Part shown: piece by piece, positions 35,390 to 48,012 of the stretch | How positions within the stretch are numbered: the stretch's first letter is position 1 | Layout of the letters: the number at the start of each line of letters is the position of its first letter | Made by a program: the position numbers and the translations under genes | Notes under the pieces: model-generated | Told to the model about the DNA's origin: nothing | Databases searched by the model: none | The model's input: only the letters and a program-made list of their open reading frames with translations | NCBI GenBank assembly: GCA_018340805.1 | Contig: JACMZG010001863.1 | Span: 26,092,896 to 26,156,895, forward strand | Direction: 5' to 3' | Length of the DNA: 64,000 nt | Source of the DNA: Microvelia longipes | Lineage: Eukaryota; Arthropoda; Insecta; Hemiptera; Veliidae

Positions 35390-35765
35390 ATCAAATTGAT
35401 ACTTAATATTCTTATTTTTTGCATAGAGAGGAAGACCCTTGTACCGAATTTGAACTCACTTATTTAGACTATCAGGTTATTTCCTAATAATTTTTAAAAA
35501 ACGTCCACTTATTAAGTGCTAAATTTATAACGATTGAAAAATTTTTCTGCGATTAATAAATTTTTGTTATTGCCGTTTTAAAATTATTTACGCACACACA
35601 CATACTCGCGCTACTGCCAAAAAAATAATAACTATGTTAAAACAACTCAAAAGGTTTTAAAAACGCCTAAAATGGATGATTCAGGTCAAATCCAGGATTC
35701 GATTTTTTTCCAAATATAACATTTTTCCTAAATTTCTACGGTATAAATAAGGAAAAGTGAAAACA
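35390..35765 (-). repeat. Dispersed ACTTTTCCTCA-family copy, minus strand
   Basis: The right end is TTTCTACGGTATAAATAAGG + AAAAGTG, the complement of the family head. Inside are a CACACA tract (about 35594) in the microsatellite position and ACCCTTGTACCGAATTTGAA at the left, matching the body of the 19440-20010 copy in order. Confidence 0.65.
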
Positions 35766-36068
35766 TTATAATTATTTTTTAAAAAATATGGTTAAACGGA
35801 TACGATTGGGACCATAAAATGACAAAGGGTAAATGTAGTACAATTTGGCCCCTATTTGTTCTCAATTTTGATAAAATAATTTAAACATCATCTCTGACTA
35901 ATTGCTACATCTATTTTACTATAATTGAGAAAAATATAAACATTGTTGGTTTGTAATCCTATTTTTAACGGAGGTCTTAATAGGGATATGTCAGCATTTT
36001 TTAGTATTGCCCTAATTTTTTTTGGTGTTTGCCTCTGCTTATATAGATGTAAAATCCATATAGAAATG
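35766..36068. other. AT-rich spacer
   Basis: No feature seen. Confidence 0.4.
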
Positions 36069-36096
36069 AATATATACATATATATATATATATAAG
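36069..36096. repeat. Short AT microsatellite
   Basis: ATATACATATATATATATAT-type tract. Confidence 0.9.
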
Positions 36097-37070
36097 CTGA
36101 AAAATTAAACATTGTTATTGTTATCTCCTATCAGTGTTGGCTAATCAAAAAGTTAAAAATATTAAAAAATCTTTAAGTCACGAGTTATATTTTTGTTTAC
36201 ATTTCCGGATATTGTATGGTTTCAGAAACAGAAATCTCCATAGCTATATTTTATAGGTCGATAATCTTATATTTCTAATCTTATAACGGTTTGGGGCGTA
36301 ATCAATATTGTGTGTTATTGATGATATAATAGTTGTGTTAATCAAATTTTAATAACATAACTGATGGTTATCTTGTTGTTTATATGATCCATTGTTTTAG
36401 TTTGACCAGGTTTTGCTTGAACAGGTTCATTCATTTTAAATGGCAAGTAGAATTGATATTAAGTTAAATAATGTATTAGATATTATATTTTATTATTTAT
36501 AGACTCCTCTTTCTAATAAAATTTAAAAAAAAACTTTGTTTAAATTTATAAATCAAATTAAACAGTCTACCTTTAGAAGATAATATGTTAGAAAGTGGTT
36601 TAATTATAATAAAACAAAGAAAATGTTTATATATATTTATGCTCTATGGTAGTAAATAATGTTTCCATTTTCCTCGCCAATAAGTTGGTTCCGGAGGCGA
36701 GATACGGGGGAACCAAAGCATATATCACTACTGACATTTTTAGTCCCAAGGTGCGTAAAAATAATTGTCACCAGACGTGGACGTAATGTAACTTTGTTCT
36801 TTAATTTTTTCTTAACTTTGTTTTGTATTATTGTTTTGTTTTTTCATTAGGCCTTCCTGAAAAACATTTTTGGTGCCACATTCAAAAAATAAAAAATTTT
36901 TGTTTTATAAAATTTTGTGGGTTTAAAATTTTTGTCTCCTTATAAGTTTTGAAGGTTTCAACCCTTTTAAAATAAAAATATACTGCCTCTTTGTCCCCCC
37001 TCCCCAATAGACTTGGGAACTTTGACCCAAAAAGTTATCCTTTACTTTCCAAATACTTGTCAATAAACTT

Positions 37071-37160
37071 ATTTTGACAATAAACTTATTTTGACAATAA
37101 ACGTAACATTATTTTGAACATAGACTTATTAGAGATAGACTTATATTAGGAATAAACTTT
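37071..37160. repeat. 17-bp tandem repeat CAATAAACTTATTTTGA
   Basis: Two exact units followed by degenerate ones (CAATAAACGTAACATTATTT, ATAGACTTAT). The surrounding span 36097-38225 holds nothing else I can support; the plus frame at 36659-36850 is unrecognised. Confidence 0.7.
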
Positions 37161-38225
37161 ACACCGTTTGGAGATAAAAGATTTTTTTACTTTGTGATTG
37201 AATCGCCCAATTTGAAAGCTCCATTCCATTATATTATATTTTATAGTTTGTTTTTAGGTATCATATTATGCTCAGGGTTAGAGGGCTTGGTTATTGGTTA
37301 TGCTTAGGCTATTTATTCAGCGTAAAAGCTCAACTAAAAAGTTTAAAAAACCAAGGAAAATGAAAACACTTGTTCTGTGATAATTCCGACTATAGCCCAA
37401 GTCAGTTCAATCTCAGCTTAAGATTCTTTCTTCCAAAAATTAAGTATTATTTCCATTAAAATATAATGGAAAACTATCTACTGTCTAGTTTGTTAACAGA
37501 AATTTAACCTGATAATTGTGAAAAAAAAACAATGTATCCATAAAACAAAAGAAATTTTATTCATGATTCCTAAAACAGTATTGGCACAAAAATAGTTATA
37601 TTCTATATTTTAATGCAAGGGCACATCAGAAAAAAAAGTTAATACAATAATAACAATAAAGGAACGGAAACAGAAAAAATAAAGTGTTGTCAAATACAAT
37701 TCAGTTAATAAACATCAACCTTATTGCTTATTATTATGTACTTTTATAACAATCAGAACAATACTTATTTATCATGTTTCATATTACTTTATATGTAAAT
37801 TTATAAAATTTTAATATTATTAAGAGAATACTTTTTGCCGCCAAAAAAAAGCCACTTGTTGCTTGGTCTATTGTTTTAGAGTATATTAATAACGATCCAT
37901 GTCTATTTTTCTCTGTTAATGGATGACAGTCCTTTTTATTGTTATTATTTTATATTTATATTTGTGATGAGAATGATTTATTTTCTTTTAATGCTAAGAT
38001 GAATAGGAAATAGGTTACTTATAACGTTCGCAATTCCAGTTCTGTACAAACAATGTATTTTGTTTGATAATATTTGTTCCAAATAATTATCATATATTAA
38101 CGAAGCCTTGTCTAAGCAGTTATAACGAAAGAAAGGTTTAGTTAGAAATGTTGAAAAAAAAATGTAAAAAAACAAAGAATAATTGCACAGAATTTATTTA
38201 TTTGTTGTAATAAATAACAAAGGTG

Positions 38226-38405
38226 TCGACTAGAAATCAGTCATCATCAGAGTTTAACGAAACATCAAATATAATATTTAAAAAATACAATTTTTAAACT
38301 ACTTCGTATTGCACTTAGGTATGGATTGGTTATATAAAGTAATTTATAAATTCTGTTTTTATTTATTTTTTTTGACAAACTCTGATGATGACTAATTTTT
38401 AATTA
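38226..38405. repeat. Inverted pair of retroelement-like 3' motifs
   Basis: AATCAGTCATCATCAGAGTTT (complement) near 38237 and AAACTCTGATGATGACTAAT near 38376 are inverted copies about 140 bases apart. The phrase CTGATGATGACTA resembles 3' ends of Penelope-like or LINE elements (CTGAAGATGACT...GTCGAAAC). No protein is left. Family call weak. Confidence 0.4.
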
Positions 38406-40700
38406 AAAGCTTAGTTATTTTTTATAAAATAATAAACGACTTTCGTCTATTTAATCTTTTTTTATTTATTATTTTTATTAGTCCACTCAAAAGAAACTTA
38501 TATAAAAGTATTTATAGTATTCATGCATATACACTTTTTTGTTAACTTATTTATTAAGCATTTATTCTTTGTTTATATTATACTATCACTAGAAAATCTG
38601 TAGGGTTGGGTCGATAAGAATACTTACACTCAATGCAAGTATGAGTCGCGGGATTGCCTACTCTTTCTAGTAAGAACCCTTCTAGGAAGGCAGAAATAAA
38701 TGTTTTAAACATTATTTATTTATTATAAAATTTAAAAAACTAGAGACGAATTTTATTACTTTAATTATGAAGCTTAATAATATGATAATATTATCCAGTT
38801 TTACTTTTTTAAATTTGTATGCTGTTTTTAGAGAAATTTAAAATGAGGTTAGGGTTCACTTAACGTCAAGAAGATATCACATCAGGCTAAATTTAATTTG
38901 AATAAAATATTTTTATATACTTTAAAAAGTAAAAAAATAATTTTTACATACACCCAGCAAAATCTAAGTCTTCAATTCGTTCAGCAATTCGCTGTCCTCT
39001 GAGCATTAAAAATAAAGCTAGTAGAAACAACCTATAGCATTTATGGTCAGGAGTAATGCAGTTTCTTATTGTTAATCCATTTAAAATAATACATTATGAT
39101 AATTTTTTTGGTCAGCAAAGTTCAGAATCACAATTATTAAATTAATTTAGGAATCAATTTATTTAATGCTATTATTATAGCATTTAATCAAAGTTACAGA
39201 AGTAAGCCCAATCTGTGCTTTTCACAATGCGAGTTTTTTAGAGAGGTCCCGAAAAATTGGTCACATTTGTTATTTATTTAATTTTCTAATTTTTTCACAA
39301 CTTAGACAGAGTTGAATAACAGACCATTTGCATTAGTACCCTTGACCCGATACCTACTTTTCTGTTCATTGCTGTAATGATGGTGTCAATACAGCTAACT
39401 TCCTCCAAGGATAGTTGATAAATTTAATTTTATCGTCTTAGCACATTCATTATTGCTTTTATTTTAAATTTTTAAAGATTAACCTTTTTATTCACTTTTC
39501 ATGGTTATAGTAAAGTACAAAATTAAACAATAAATAAGCACTTAAACATATAAATAAAAGTACGACATTATACAATTTGAATGCACAATATCATTTCACC
39601 AATCCCAATATTCTTAAACAGTCCATAAATCACTTTATTTACATTATGCAATTACAGCGAAAATTGATAAATACAAACAATAATAATTTGATAACATATC
39701 CTATATATTGTACAATGTTATAATTTATTGTTTACATTATTTAAAACTGATATCAAAAAGGGTAAAGGAAAGTAAAAAAAAATATTAAAAATTTTAACTG
39801 TAATGTGTTGTTAAAAGTATTACCTTTCTTGAATTACTAGTTTATCATAATGCATTTTGAAGGTTAAAATAGCCAAATCAGGGCATTTTTATATTTATAT
39901 GCATTGTATAAATAATAGTGTGTATGCTCATTATTTTAGAGTTTACATTGTATATAACATTAGAAAAAGTGCTCCAATTTATAATATTAGTTGTTAATAT
40001 ATAAGGTGGGCTACTCTAAGTAAACTTAAAATTAACCTCAAACCAAAGTGTATTTATGTACACCAATATTTCCTTTATACTTAGACAACTTAATTAAATT
40101 ATTGGGGAGTTTTGTTCAGTTATTATGGTCTGCGTGAAAAACATATTTTACTTGTTATTTACGAATTTAAGTTGTGTTTTATATTTTTGTATACAAACAT
40201 AAGATTCTCAATTCTAAAACTATGGCAGTAACTTATATTTTAAGTTAGTTTTATTAACCATTGTTTTAACTTTCAGCACGTGTTTCTTATTTTATATCTC
40301 CACGCACCACTGCGCTAAAGAATAGACAAAATCCTATCCAATTAAGAATTATTTATGGCATTACTATATCAAAAAATATAGGAGCTCCAATAAAAATAGA
40401 CTATTTTCAAGAACTAGGAGCGGTGTTTAGGCTACTTAACAAAATATTCTCCCTTCTTAGGTATTATGTTATTATAAGTTAGGCAATTTTTATTCAACTT
40501 TGTTGGTATCACTTCGTAAAAAGTAAAGTAATAGGCCAAAGTTATATATTTTAGATAATGCCTATTATTCATATTGTCTTTTAAAATATATTGAGCGAGG
40601 TCATGTTCCTTATTTTTATATAAAATATTGTTTTATTATTATTTTGTTACTTAATTATTATTGTTAAAATATTTCTCTAAAGTTTTAAGCGAATTTTTTA
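38406..40700. other. AT-rich DNA; possible SINE/LINE tail at 38590-38700
   Basis: GTAGGGTTGGGTCGATAAGA ... GAGTCGCGGGATTGCC ... CTAGGAAGGCAGAAATAAAT is G+C-richer and ends in an AAATAAAT tail, which suggests a retroelement 3' end. The rest is featureless. Confidence 0.35.
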
Positions 40701-40708
40701 TTAATAAA

Positions 40709-40724
40709 ACAATATATATATATT

Positions 40725-40796
<72 letters not shown>
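40709..40796. repeat. Compound (AT)n(GT)n microsatellite
   Basis: An AT tract (40709-40759) runs directly into GT (about 40760-40791). The Cys-Val frames here are its translation. Confidence 0.95.
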
Positions 40797-40798
<2 letters not shown>

Positions 40799-40899
40799 AT
40801 TCAAAAATTATTTATGCAATTATTTTGGAATCTTGTTTACAGATTGCCATTTATACGTCAGACTTAGAAAAACAACCTTGGGAAGAACAAGAACCCTAT

Positions 40900-41130
40900 T
40901 ATAAACCAGGTTGTTGTGATGTCATCAACCCGGTTTGCTGAATCAAATAAACCTGTCCTGAGACTGTATTCAATCCCAGGGTTCCAGGTTCATATCTTGA
41001 TAACAGCGATAATTTTTGTATCGTCATATTTATATTATATAAGGTTATATAGCTAAAAAACAATTCTGGCGCCGGGTGAATTTTCTTTGAAATACGTGTT
41101 TTCTTGCTTAAGAATCCATTTCATGCTAAG
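40900..41130 (+). repeat. TTCTGGCGC family, copy 1
   Basis: An imperfect hairpin AACCAGGTTGTTG...CATCAACCCGGTT (about 40906-40937) precedes GCGATAATTTTTGTATCG and then AATTCTGGCGCCGGGTGAAT and TTTCTTGCTTAAGAATCC. The last part is shared with the tandem pair at 47806-48010. Confidence 0.55.
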
Positions 41131-41396
41131 TTTTGGGGTATACGCCTTATAACTTGTGCAGTAGCGTCATACTTCTCTTAATTGTTCAGATTTATTTTTA
41201 TTATTTATTTTCTGGATTTTTCAAAGAAAATTCTTTACAAATTAGCCTAAGCCTACAGTTTTATATAATCTATAGGATGAGTTTGCGCATTTTGTTTAAA
41301 AAATCAGGAAATTTTAAATAACATATTGTGACTGTACTGCTCAGGTTACAAAACATATATCAAAAACAATGGAATCTTTTAAGAAACCAGGAATAT

Positions 41397-41437
41397 AAAA
41401 AAAAATCGGCTCGCGGACCTCCGCGGTAGATTTTTTT
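41397..41437. repeat. GC-cored hairpin with A/T arms
   Basis: An A run plus TC, then CGCGG, ACCT, CCGCG, then GA and a T run: outer A/T stem and inner exact 5-bp GC stem. Confidence 0.7.
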
Positions 41438-42630
41438 AAGTAAAAGCTATAAGAGGCAATATTAAAATTAAAATCAATTAAAATTAAATGGAATAAGAAA
41501 ATATTGCCAATATAAAAAATTAATAAAATATAAAAATGGAAATATAGATAAAAATTGTTATATGAACTATTAAATCATAATTATTTTTTTAGTATCAATA
41601 GTAAAATTGAAGAATTTTTTTACGTCGAGTTGAAATATGATGTTTGTTTTGTTTCTATTTATGATTGCTACACTGTATATTCTTTTTTCCAATCTACTTC
41701 GTTTGTTTCATCATTATTTTTAAATGACCATAGTAATTAATATAATCAAGGCTCTTTTTTAAAAAAATGTAAAAATTGGATGTATTTGGGTTATTTTTAA
41801 GTTTTGGTGTTTGAAAGTAGGTTGTCATGTTTTTTTCTGAATACAATGCTTCCCAGTCGAAAAAATATAGGGAATCAATTAGAGTAAATAATGGAAATTG
41901 GCTTGATTTCGATTATATCGTTGGCCCTATATCGCGATCCTCCAACAGTTTGAAATCGAAACATCTAGAACATCAATTACCTCGTCAACGTATTGTAGCA
42001 ATGTATAAGACTTTTGCGATCGGTATCTAAAAGTCAAAAACCTTAAAGATCGTGTTAAAAATTTAAGTTTCCGACGTTTCTTTTTTTCTTTAAGAATCAT
42101 CTTCAGGGTTGAAGAACATCGGCTCAATGTTGACTAATACGTTAACTCAACGTAATACTCCCCGCAACCACTCTTTGTTTGAGTAGTGTACAGGGAATGA
42201 GTTTAATCAAGCCAACAAACGATTGATGTGCCACCAAAACGGGCATTTTTTTATCCTTCTTTCCATATTCTTATTAATCTCTAAGGAGATGACTTAAGAC
42301 TACTTTTTAAAGTCAGAGGCTATTTAAAGTGTAGATAAATAAAATAATAAGTTGTGTTGTATTTATCATTTTAGTTATTTTTAAGTTATCACTTGTTAAC
42401 CCCGTTAATATTAAGCTATTGTCAAAATTGTGCAGAGTTGTTTTAATGTTGCTAATCATTGATAATCTTTTTAATAATACAGTCAATTTTTATTTACTTT
42501 TTGTATAGTTTTAGGCTTATTCAAAAAGTTTTACTGCATTTATTATTTTAGTCCTAACTAAGTGATCATTTTAAACCCGTCAATGGTAAGCTAGTGTTGA
42601 AATTGTGTAGTTGTTTTAATCCAAGATGTT
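41438..42630. other. AT-rich DNA; retroelement-like motif at 42075-42115
   Basis: On the minus strand CCCTGAAGATGATTCTTAAA followed by GAAACGTCGGAAAC resembles a Penelope/LINE 3' tail. The minus frame 41927-42127 is low complexity. Nothing else is supported. Confidence 0.35.
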
Positions 42631-42865
42631 AGAAATCTATTAAGTGATTCAATTCAATGTAAACAAACCAAACACATTCGGAGATTGTAACCGGACGTTT
42701 TTAGGAATGACGTCTGACGTCATGGCGGGACTCGGTATAGGTGGATAACATTAAAAATGTACTATTTATTCCTGCAATGACGTCATTTTCGGACTATAAT
42801 CTAACATGTGAAAAAAATGATTTCATTCATAAAAACCCTCTAATTGAATCACCCTATAAATTCTA
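42630..42865 (+). mobile_element. TA-flanked MITE copy 1 (mariner-like)
   Basis: A 232-bp element (42632-42863) sits between TA dinucleotides. Ends GAAATCTATTAAGTGATTCA and (complement) GAATTTATAGGGTGATTCAA are inverted repeats. The interior has GGACGTTTTTAGGAATGACG, TGACGTCATGGCGGGAC and ATTCCTGCAATGACGTCA. It matches the copy at 45494-45722 in opposite orientation and nearly equal length. A TA target is typical of Tc1/mariner elements; no transposase is present. The plus frame at 42741-42929 starts inside it and is not a gene. Confidence 0.8.
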
Positions 42866-43063
42866 TCAACTTATTTTTAATCTTGCTAAAAACTGTGATT
42901 ATGTTTATTTTTATTTACTTTTTGTGTAGTTTTAGGCTTATACGAAACCATATTATGTTTTATTTATAATCTTATAGCCCTCTCTAGATAAGTCAACTAA
43001 ATAAGATTAATTAACTGACTAGTTAACCTCTTCAGTATTGAGCTAGTGTCAGCCAAGTACAGA

Positions 43064-43286
43064 GTTGTTTTCATAGAGATATTATTACTAGAGAGTGTGC
43101 GGGAAAACGAAATAAATTTCTTAATTATTATAACTCAATTAAGGTCGCTTGAAGGAGGCTTCAATGAGGTTACACAGAGCCTCTGAGAGCCCCAAAAAGA
43201 TGTTTCAGGCCTCTTAATGTATTTAGATAGGCAATGCCCCCTCTAGTATATATATAGACATATAGACATATGTCTATGGTTGTTGT
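43064..43286 (-). mobile_element. hAT-like MITE copy 4, internally deleted
   Basis: Element 43072-43278 (207 bp) lies between GTTGTTTT (43064-43071) and GTTGTTGT (43279-43286), an 8-bp duplication with one change. It starts CATAGAGATATTATTACTAG and jumps straight to GTGCGGGAAAACGAAATAAA, lacking about 110 bases present in copy 3. The right end then follows the family with a short ATAGACAT duplication. Confidence 0.88.
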
Positions 43287-44460
43287 GATGTTACTGAAAA
43301 CATTCATTGATAATGTCTATTTTTATTTTAAAAAAGTTTAAAAAAAAATGTATGCTATACTATTTTTTAATTGACATTTTGCAACTTAAAATTAAAATAC
43401 TGAAGTTACTCCGTCATTAATTGATTTTCTACATTTTTGTCTTTTGTCGTTGCCTGTAGGGGTTTTGAATATTGCTTTGTTCATTGAAAATCTCTTCTCC
43501 CTGAACATTATGATCTATAAGTCACGATCTTAAACTATAATCTCTTGTCCTAAGTTAATTGATGTTAGTAAAAAAAAAGTCTTGACTAACTTTTCATTTA
43601 ACTACTTCGTTCCAAAAGTAGGTTTGATTACATTTTCCTGGTATTCATTTCAAGTCTTACATAAAAAATACGTCTTGTTTTCGTCACCCATAATGATTGG
43701 ATATTTTTGAAACTATAAATATTTTTAAAGTAACAGAAGACTTAATTTTTAAGTTTCGTAAAAAGATATTCATTGTATAATCTAAGGTAACTGAAATCGT
43801 TTATGGCGATATATAAACGGTTGAGAACTTATTTGAGATTATGAGCGATTTATATCGTGTCTATGTAACTTATAACTAGCTTTTTACTATTATGTTTCAA
43901 TATAGCCCGTAATAGAATCAGTATTAAGATAAATTGAATAATATGGACACGCGTAACGTTCACAATTTTTAGTGAGAAAAGCAACTCTAATGCTGTTACC
44001 ACCTTTATCTTTTGGGAACCTCCAAATTCAGGTATAAATAAAAGAATGAAAAAGTCTCTCAACAATAAAATAAAAAGGCATAGCAACAGTCAACCTGTAC
44101 AGGTAATCGTGATGGCTAAACCGAAACAGAAGAACAGGCAATTAAGAAAGGTGTCTCTGATCCCACAGAAGGTTATAAAAAATAGTAATATCTTTTCTTT
44201 TTTTAACTATTTCATTTTAATTGACTTAGCAAGCACCAAAGACAACTAAAATAACGACGAACAAAACAACAAGCACAGAAGAAAGTTAAGGAGCTAACTC
44301 GACTTATCCTTGTTACATAACCTGAGTTTCGCGACTTCTTTTCCTATAACCATAGGAAGGTAAGTTTGCTCCGATTTCACTATCTCATACGACGTCTATG
44401 GGGTCAGACAAGTCTATGCGATAGAAGTTCCCTATCATCTCTTTTATACTAGATTTTTGG
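43287..44460. other. AT-rich DNA without a recognised gene
   Basis: Frames at 43850-44086 (minus) and 44046-44249 (plus) overlap and have no known domain. Confidence 0.4.
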
Positions 44461-44462
44461 AT

Positions 44463-44517
44463 GGACCAGAGAGAACTGAGTCTCGATTCAGACTCATCTC
44501 TCTTTAATGCCTGGTCT
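44463..44517. repeat. Long imperfect hairpin
   Basis: TGAGTCT, loop CGATTC and AGACTCA (44477-44496) are extended after a 2-base bulge by AGAGAGA/TCTCTCT (44468-44474, 44497-44503), and further out by a GGACC/GGTCT pairing. Confidence 0.65.
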
Positions 44518-45490
44518 GTTTTGACAAAGGCTTTACAATGACCAGTATTTGTTGCATGTCGCTATGCCTTATTAATTTTTGGAAAGAAATTTTTCATTCT
44601 TTTATTTATAATACATGAACTTAACACTCGATTTATTTCTTCAATTTCTAAAGCTAATTTAAAATTTGCGACTGAAATCAATTTTTAAACACGCAGAGCA
44701 AAGTTTTATTGAAACTTATCCAACAATTGATATGATTTCATTCAATACCAAGGGATTAAGCAATTGTGACATTTAAATGCAGAAATGGACAAAACTTATC
44801 TTAATTATCACTTTAAATCAAAGGAATCAGTGATACTATAATAAGACCATACAGAGTTTTAAGACCCCCATATCAGCTAAGTTTTTTACTTTTTATATAA
44901 ATTTTGGGGTAAAAAAATTTACTTCTTTCTAATCATAACAGTTGTTATGATTACTTTAAAAAATTTCCCCTTAATTTACACAGATTAGTGATCACTGAGC
45001 ACACACATGCAGACAAGTCTTATATAAAAATATTACATCTATTAATCATAAAATTCTTTTTATTAACCTTAATACTTCACATACCTTCGTTCTACTTCCT
45101 TAATCAACTTAAGAAAAGATTATAAACAAAGAAGTATCCGACATCTTGTTGGCTTTTGCCTTGTCGTTCAAACGAAACATAGTTGTTGTCTTTTGTCTCA
45201 AAGCTGTGTTTTAATTACTATGAAAAAACAATTAGAGTTAATGATTCATTTATTTCATATCTTTATCTTGTAAAGTTTATTCAAGGACTTAATAAATCAC
45301 TTGACTGTTGGTTGTTTGTATTTTTTTTGTACAAAACTTCTTTTGTTTGTATAGTTGGTCCACCTGCGTACGCATAACGTTACTGTTTACGGTTAGCTTT
45401 AATGATTTGTTTACCAAATTGAGAAATGGTTTACTTTTGTGTTGTGCCAGAAAGATTTTAATGCAGAATAGCTATGTTTTAATCATGCTG
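44518..45490. other. AT-rich DNA without a recognised gene
   Basis: Nothing supported; frames at 45183-45508 are low complexity. Confidence 0.4.
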
Positions 45491-45491
45491 A

Positions 45492-45724
45492 TAGAGTTTA
45501 TAAGATGATCCAATTGGAGGAAAATTTTTATGAATAAAACCATTTTTTTATATTTTAGGTAGGCCGGAATTGACGTCATTGCAGGAATAAGTAGTAAACC
45601 TTAATTTTTGACCGCCTATATCGATTCCTGCAATGACGTCACACGTCATTCATAAAAACGTCAGGTTAACCTTGGAGTGCTTTTGGTTTGTTAACATCGA
45701 ATTGAATCACCTTATAAATTTCTA
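45492..45724 (-). mobile_element. TA-flanked MITE copy 2 (mariner-like)
   Basis: A 229-bp element (45494-45722) between TA dinucleotides, in inverse orientation to the copy at 42632. Ends GAGTTTATAAGATGATCCAA and (complement) GAAATTTATAAGGTGATTCA. The middle contains TTGACGTCATTGCAGGAATA and ATTCCTGCAATGACGTCACA as an internal inverted repeat. Confidence 0.8.
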
Positions 45725-46110
45725 AAATCTTGTGTTTTAAAGTCAACATTAAAATGTTTATAATTCAATTTAAATGCAAGTGTTGATGACGTTAGATCTA
45801 CACCTCACTAATACTAAAGGAACCTGTACGATTGAATCCTTCAATTTTTTCTTTCCACAGCTGGACAATGCATATGTGTTTGTAAAATTAGAATAATTAC
45901 AAATTATTACATAAGTGGACATTAAAAAATAATGGACAATTACAAAGATAAAAAAAATAATTGCTACATTTATTTTACAGTAAAAGAGAGGATATTTTGT
46001 ATACCTGATTTTATACATTAGTTTAATTGCATTTATCGCCTTTGCTTAGTACTCTGATGGTATTACAATATTAATTAAAGAATTCGCTATCTTAATATGT
46101 GCTATCCAAT
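45725..46110. other. AT-rich spacer
   Basis: The minus frame 45770-46018 has no recognised domain. Confidence 0.4.
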
Positions 46111-46122
46111 TTATATATATAT

Positions 46123-46200
<78 letters not shown>
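46111..46200. repeat. AT microsatellite
   Basis: About 90 bases of alternating AT with one AATA break. Confidence 0.95.
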
Positions 46201-46202
<2 letters not shown>

Positions 46203-47680
46203 CACGGTTAATGATTGATCATTTATATATCATTTTGCAAAGGGTACAGATTCATTCTGCTTGTTGTTAGTTGTTGTTGAAATGTTAGCTTCTCTCTTTT
46301 TGTGGTCATCAATGACACTCCAGATTTGGAAAGTTAACAAGAATCAAAATAAATGAATTTTGAATAAATGTTTTAAACATTCTGTGTTTATTCGAATGAT
46401 AATCGGAAAGGAAGTGGTCAAACCAGAAGTTATAACTGATTTTAAACAAAGCAGTCATAGACAAAACTAGATTTCTTATACGGGTTACAACATTTTTGAC
46501 GTTTCAGATGTCAAAAATTGATGGATTTAGAAGTGACCCTTTTCTAGAAAATGTATAAAAGATGAAACGGATATGTGAGATGCAACCTGGTACATTAGAG
46601 ATTCAGATTTACTCCTTAAGATATTCCCTAACCGGTCCCTTATTCTAAACATCTTGTATGAAAGATCTAATTTTCTCGCGGTTATCAATATAAATAAAAC
46701 GGTCATATGCAAAGTATGGGAGTGAACATGAACAGGTACATACTCAGGTATAAAGGATGGACATTATCATATTTTTTTATGTTGCTAACGAAAAGGATCC
46801 CGTATGAAGAAACAAGTATTAGGAAGGATCAGTTGGTGACCCTAAATTCTTCCCAAGGACCTTTAAATGGTTCCTAACTCATTAAACTTTTTTTTAATCT
46901 TTTGACCTTTGTTTCACCCCTTTTTGTTTCTGACTCTTGTACATCCTATACTAGAATAATTTAAAAATTAACTGAATTTTTTTCCGGTTCCTTATTTAAC
47001 ATCGTCCACTTTTTCCGGTATGCCAACTTGTTCGAATATGGGGTCCTTGATTTTTCTATTGTCTTTGAAATTTTTTTTTCTTGAACGGTTTTTCTTCGAC
47101 TACTAGTTTTCTAATACTGTCCGTTTCTTTGACCTGTATGGGAATTAAGTGCTTATTACGTAAATAAAAACCGTTAATAGGTATAAAAATGTTTTTTGTT
47201 CTTATAGAAACCTGTTCATCTGTTAAATAACTACTCGATGTTTAATGAATAAAATCCGAGACAAAAAGTTTTTATTTTGTTAATTTTTTTATATGGAATG
47301 AAAAGAAGCTAATGTGCTGCGATTTCGTAATGTGTTTTCGGGAGCCCTTGGAAACTTCCCACCTGTGTTAGGGTGAAATTTCAAAAGAAGTTTTCTTTCA
47401 GAACAATGAATAAGAAACAATAAAGCTGAAAAGAATTGCACTTGTAGCAAACCACTTGTAACACTGTAACGTTTCGTTAGGAAAATGTGTGTAACTTAAA
47501 CAATAGTTACTCGTATGTTTAACGATCAACTAGCAATTAGTTTTTTATGTAATAAAAAAAGAATTAATGATACAGAATGAAATTGGATCAATAAATGTAA
47601 AATAAGATCAAATAGTTGAACCTACTACCTGAATCGCGAATTAGGTTTTCACAAGTTCTGATATTGCCCTGTAAATGTAT
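46201..47680. other. AT-rich DNA without a recognised gene
   Basis: Nothing supported. Confidence 0.45.
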
Positions 47681-47735
47681 TTTACATTTAGCATGGCATG
47701 CATTTGAATGCATGCATGTAAATGCATTTACAAAC
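47668..47735. repeat. ATGCATTTACA palindrome cluster
   Basis: TGTAAATGTATTTTACATTT, GGCATGCATTTGAATGCATG and TGTAAATGCATTTACA are overlapping near-perfect palindromes within 70 bases. Confidence 0.7.
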
Positions 47736-47805
47736 CAGAATATGATAAACCTAGCCACTCATAGGCAGACAGTTCAGATTGTTATGTATATTGCTTAGAT
47801 TGAAA

Positions 47806-48012
47806 AAAATTCTGGCGTGGTGGTCCGCATGTCGGGCGAATTTCCTTTGGATGCGTGTTTCCGTGCTTAACAACTATCCTGGTTGGAACGATAATTTTTA
47901 TGGCTTTTTTCATTATATAAGTTTACAACTACCAAATAAATAATTCCGGCGCGGTTGTCCGCTGTCTGGCGAATTTCATTTAGAATGCGTGTTTCCGTGC
48001 TTCACAACCTAT
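47806..48012 (+). repeat. Tandem pair of the TTCTGGCGC family
   Basis: AATTCTGGCGTGGTGGTCCG at 47808 and AATTCCGGCGCGGTTGTCCG at 47942 begin two units about 134 bases apart. Each contains GGCGAATTTC and GCGTGTTTCCGTGCTT. A third, shorter relative lies at 41062. Confidence 0.75.
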
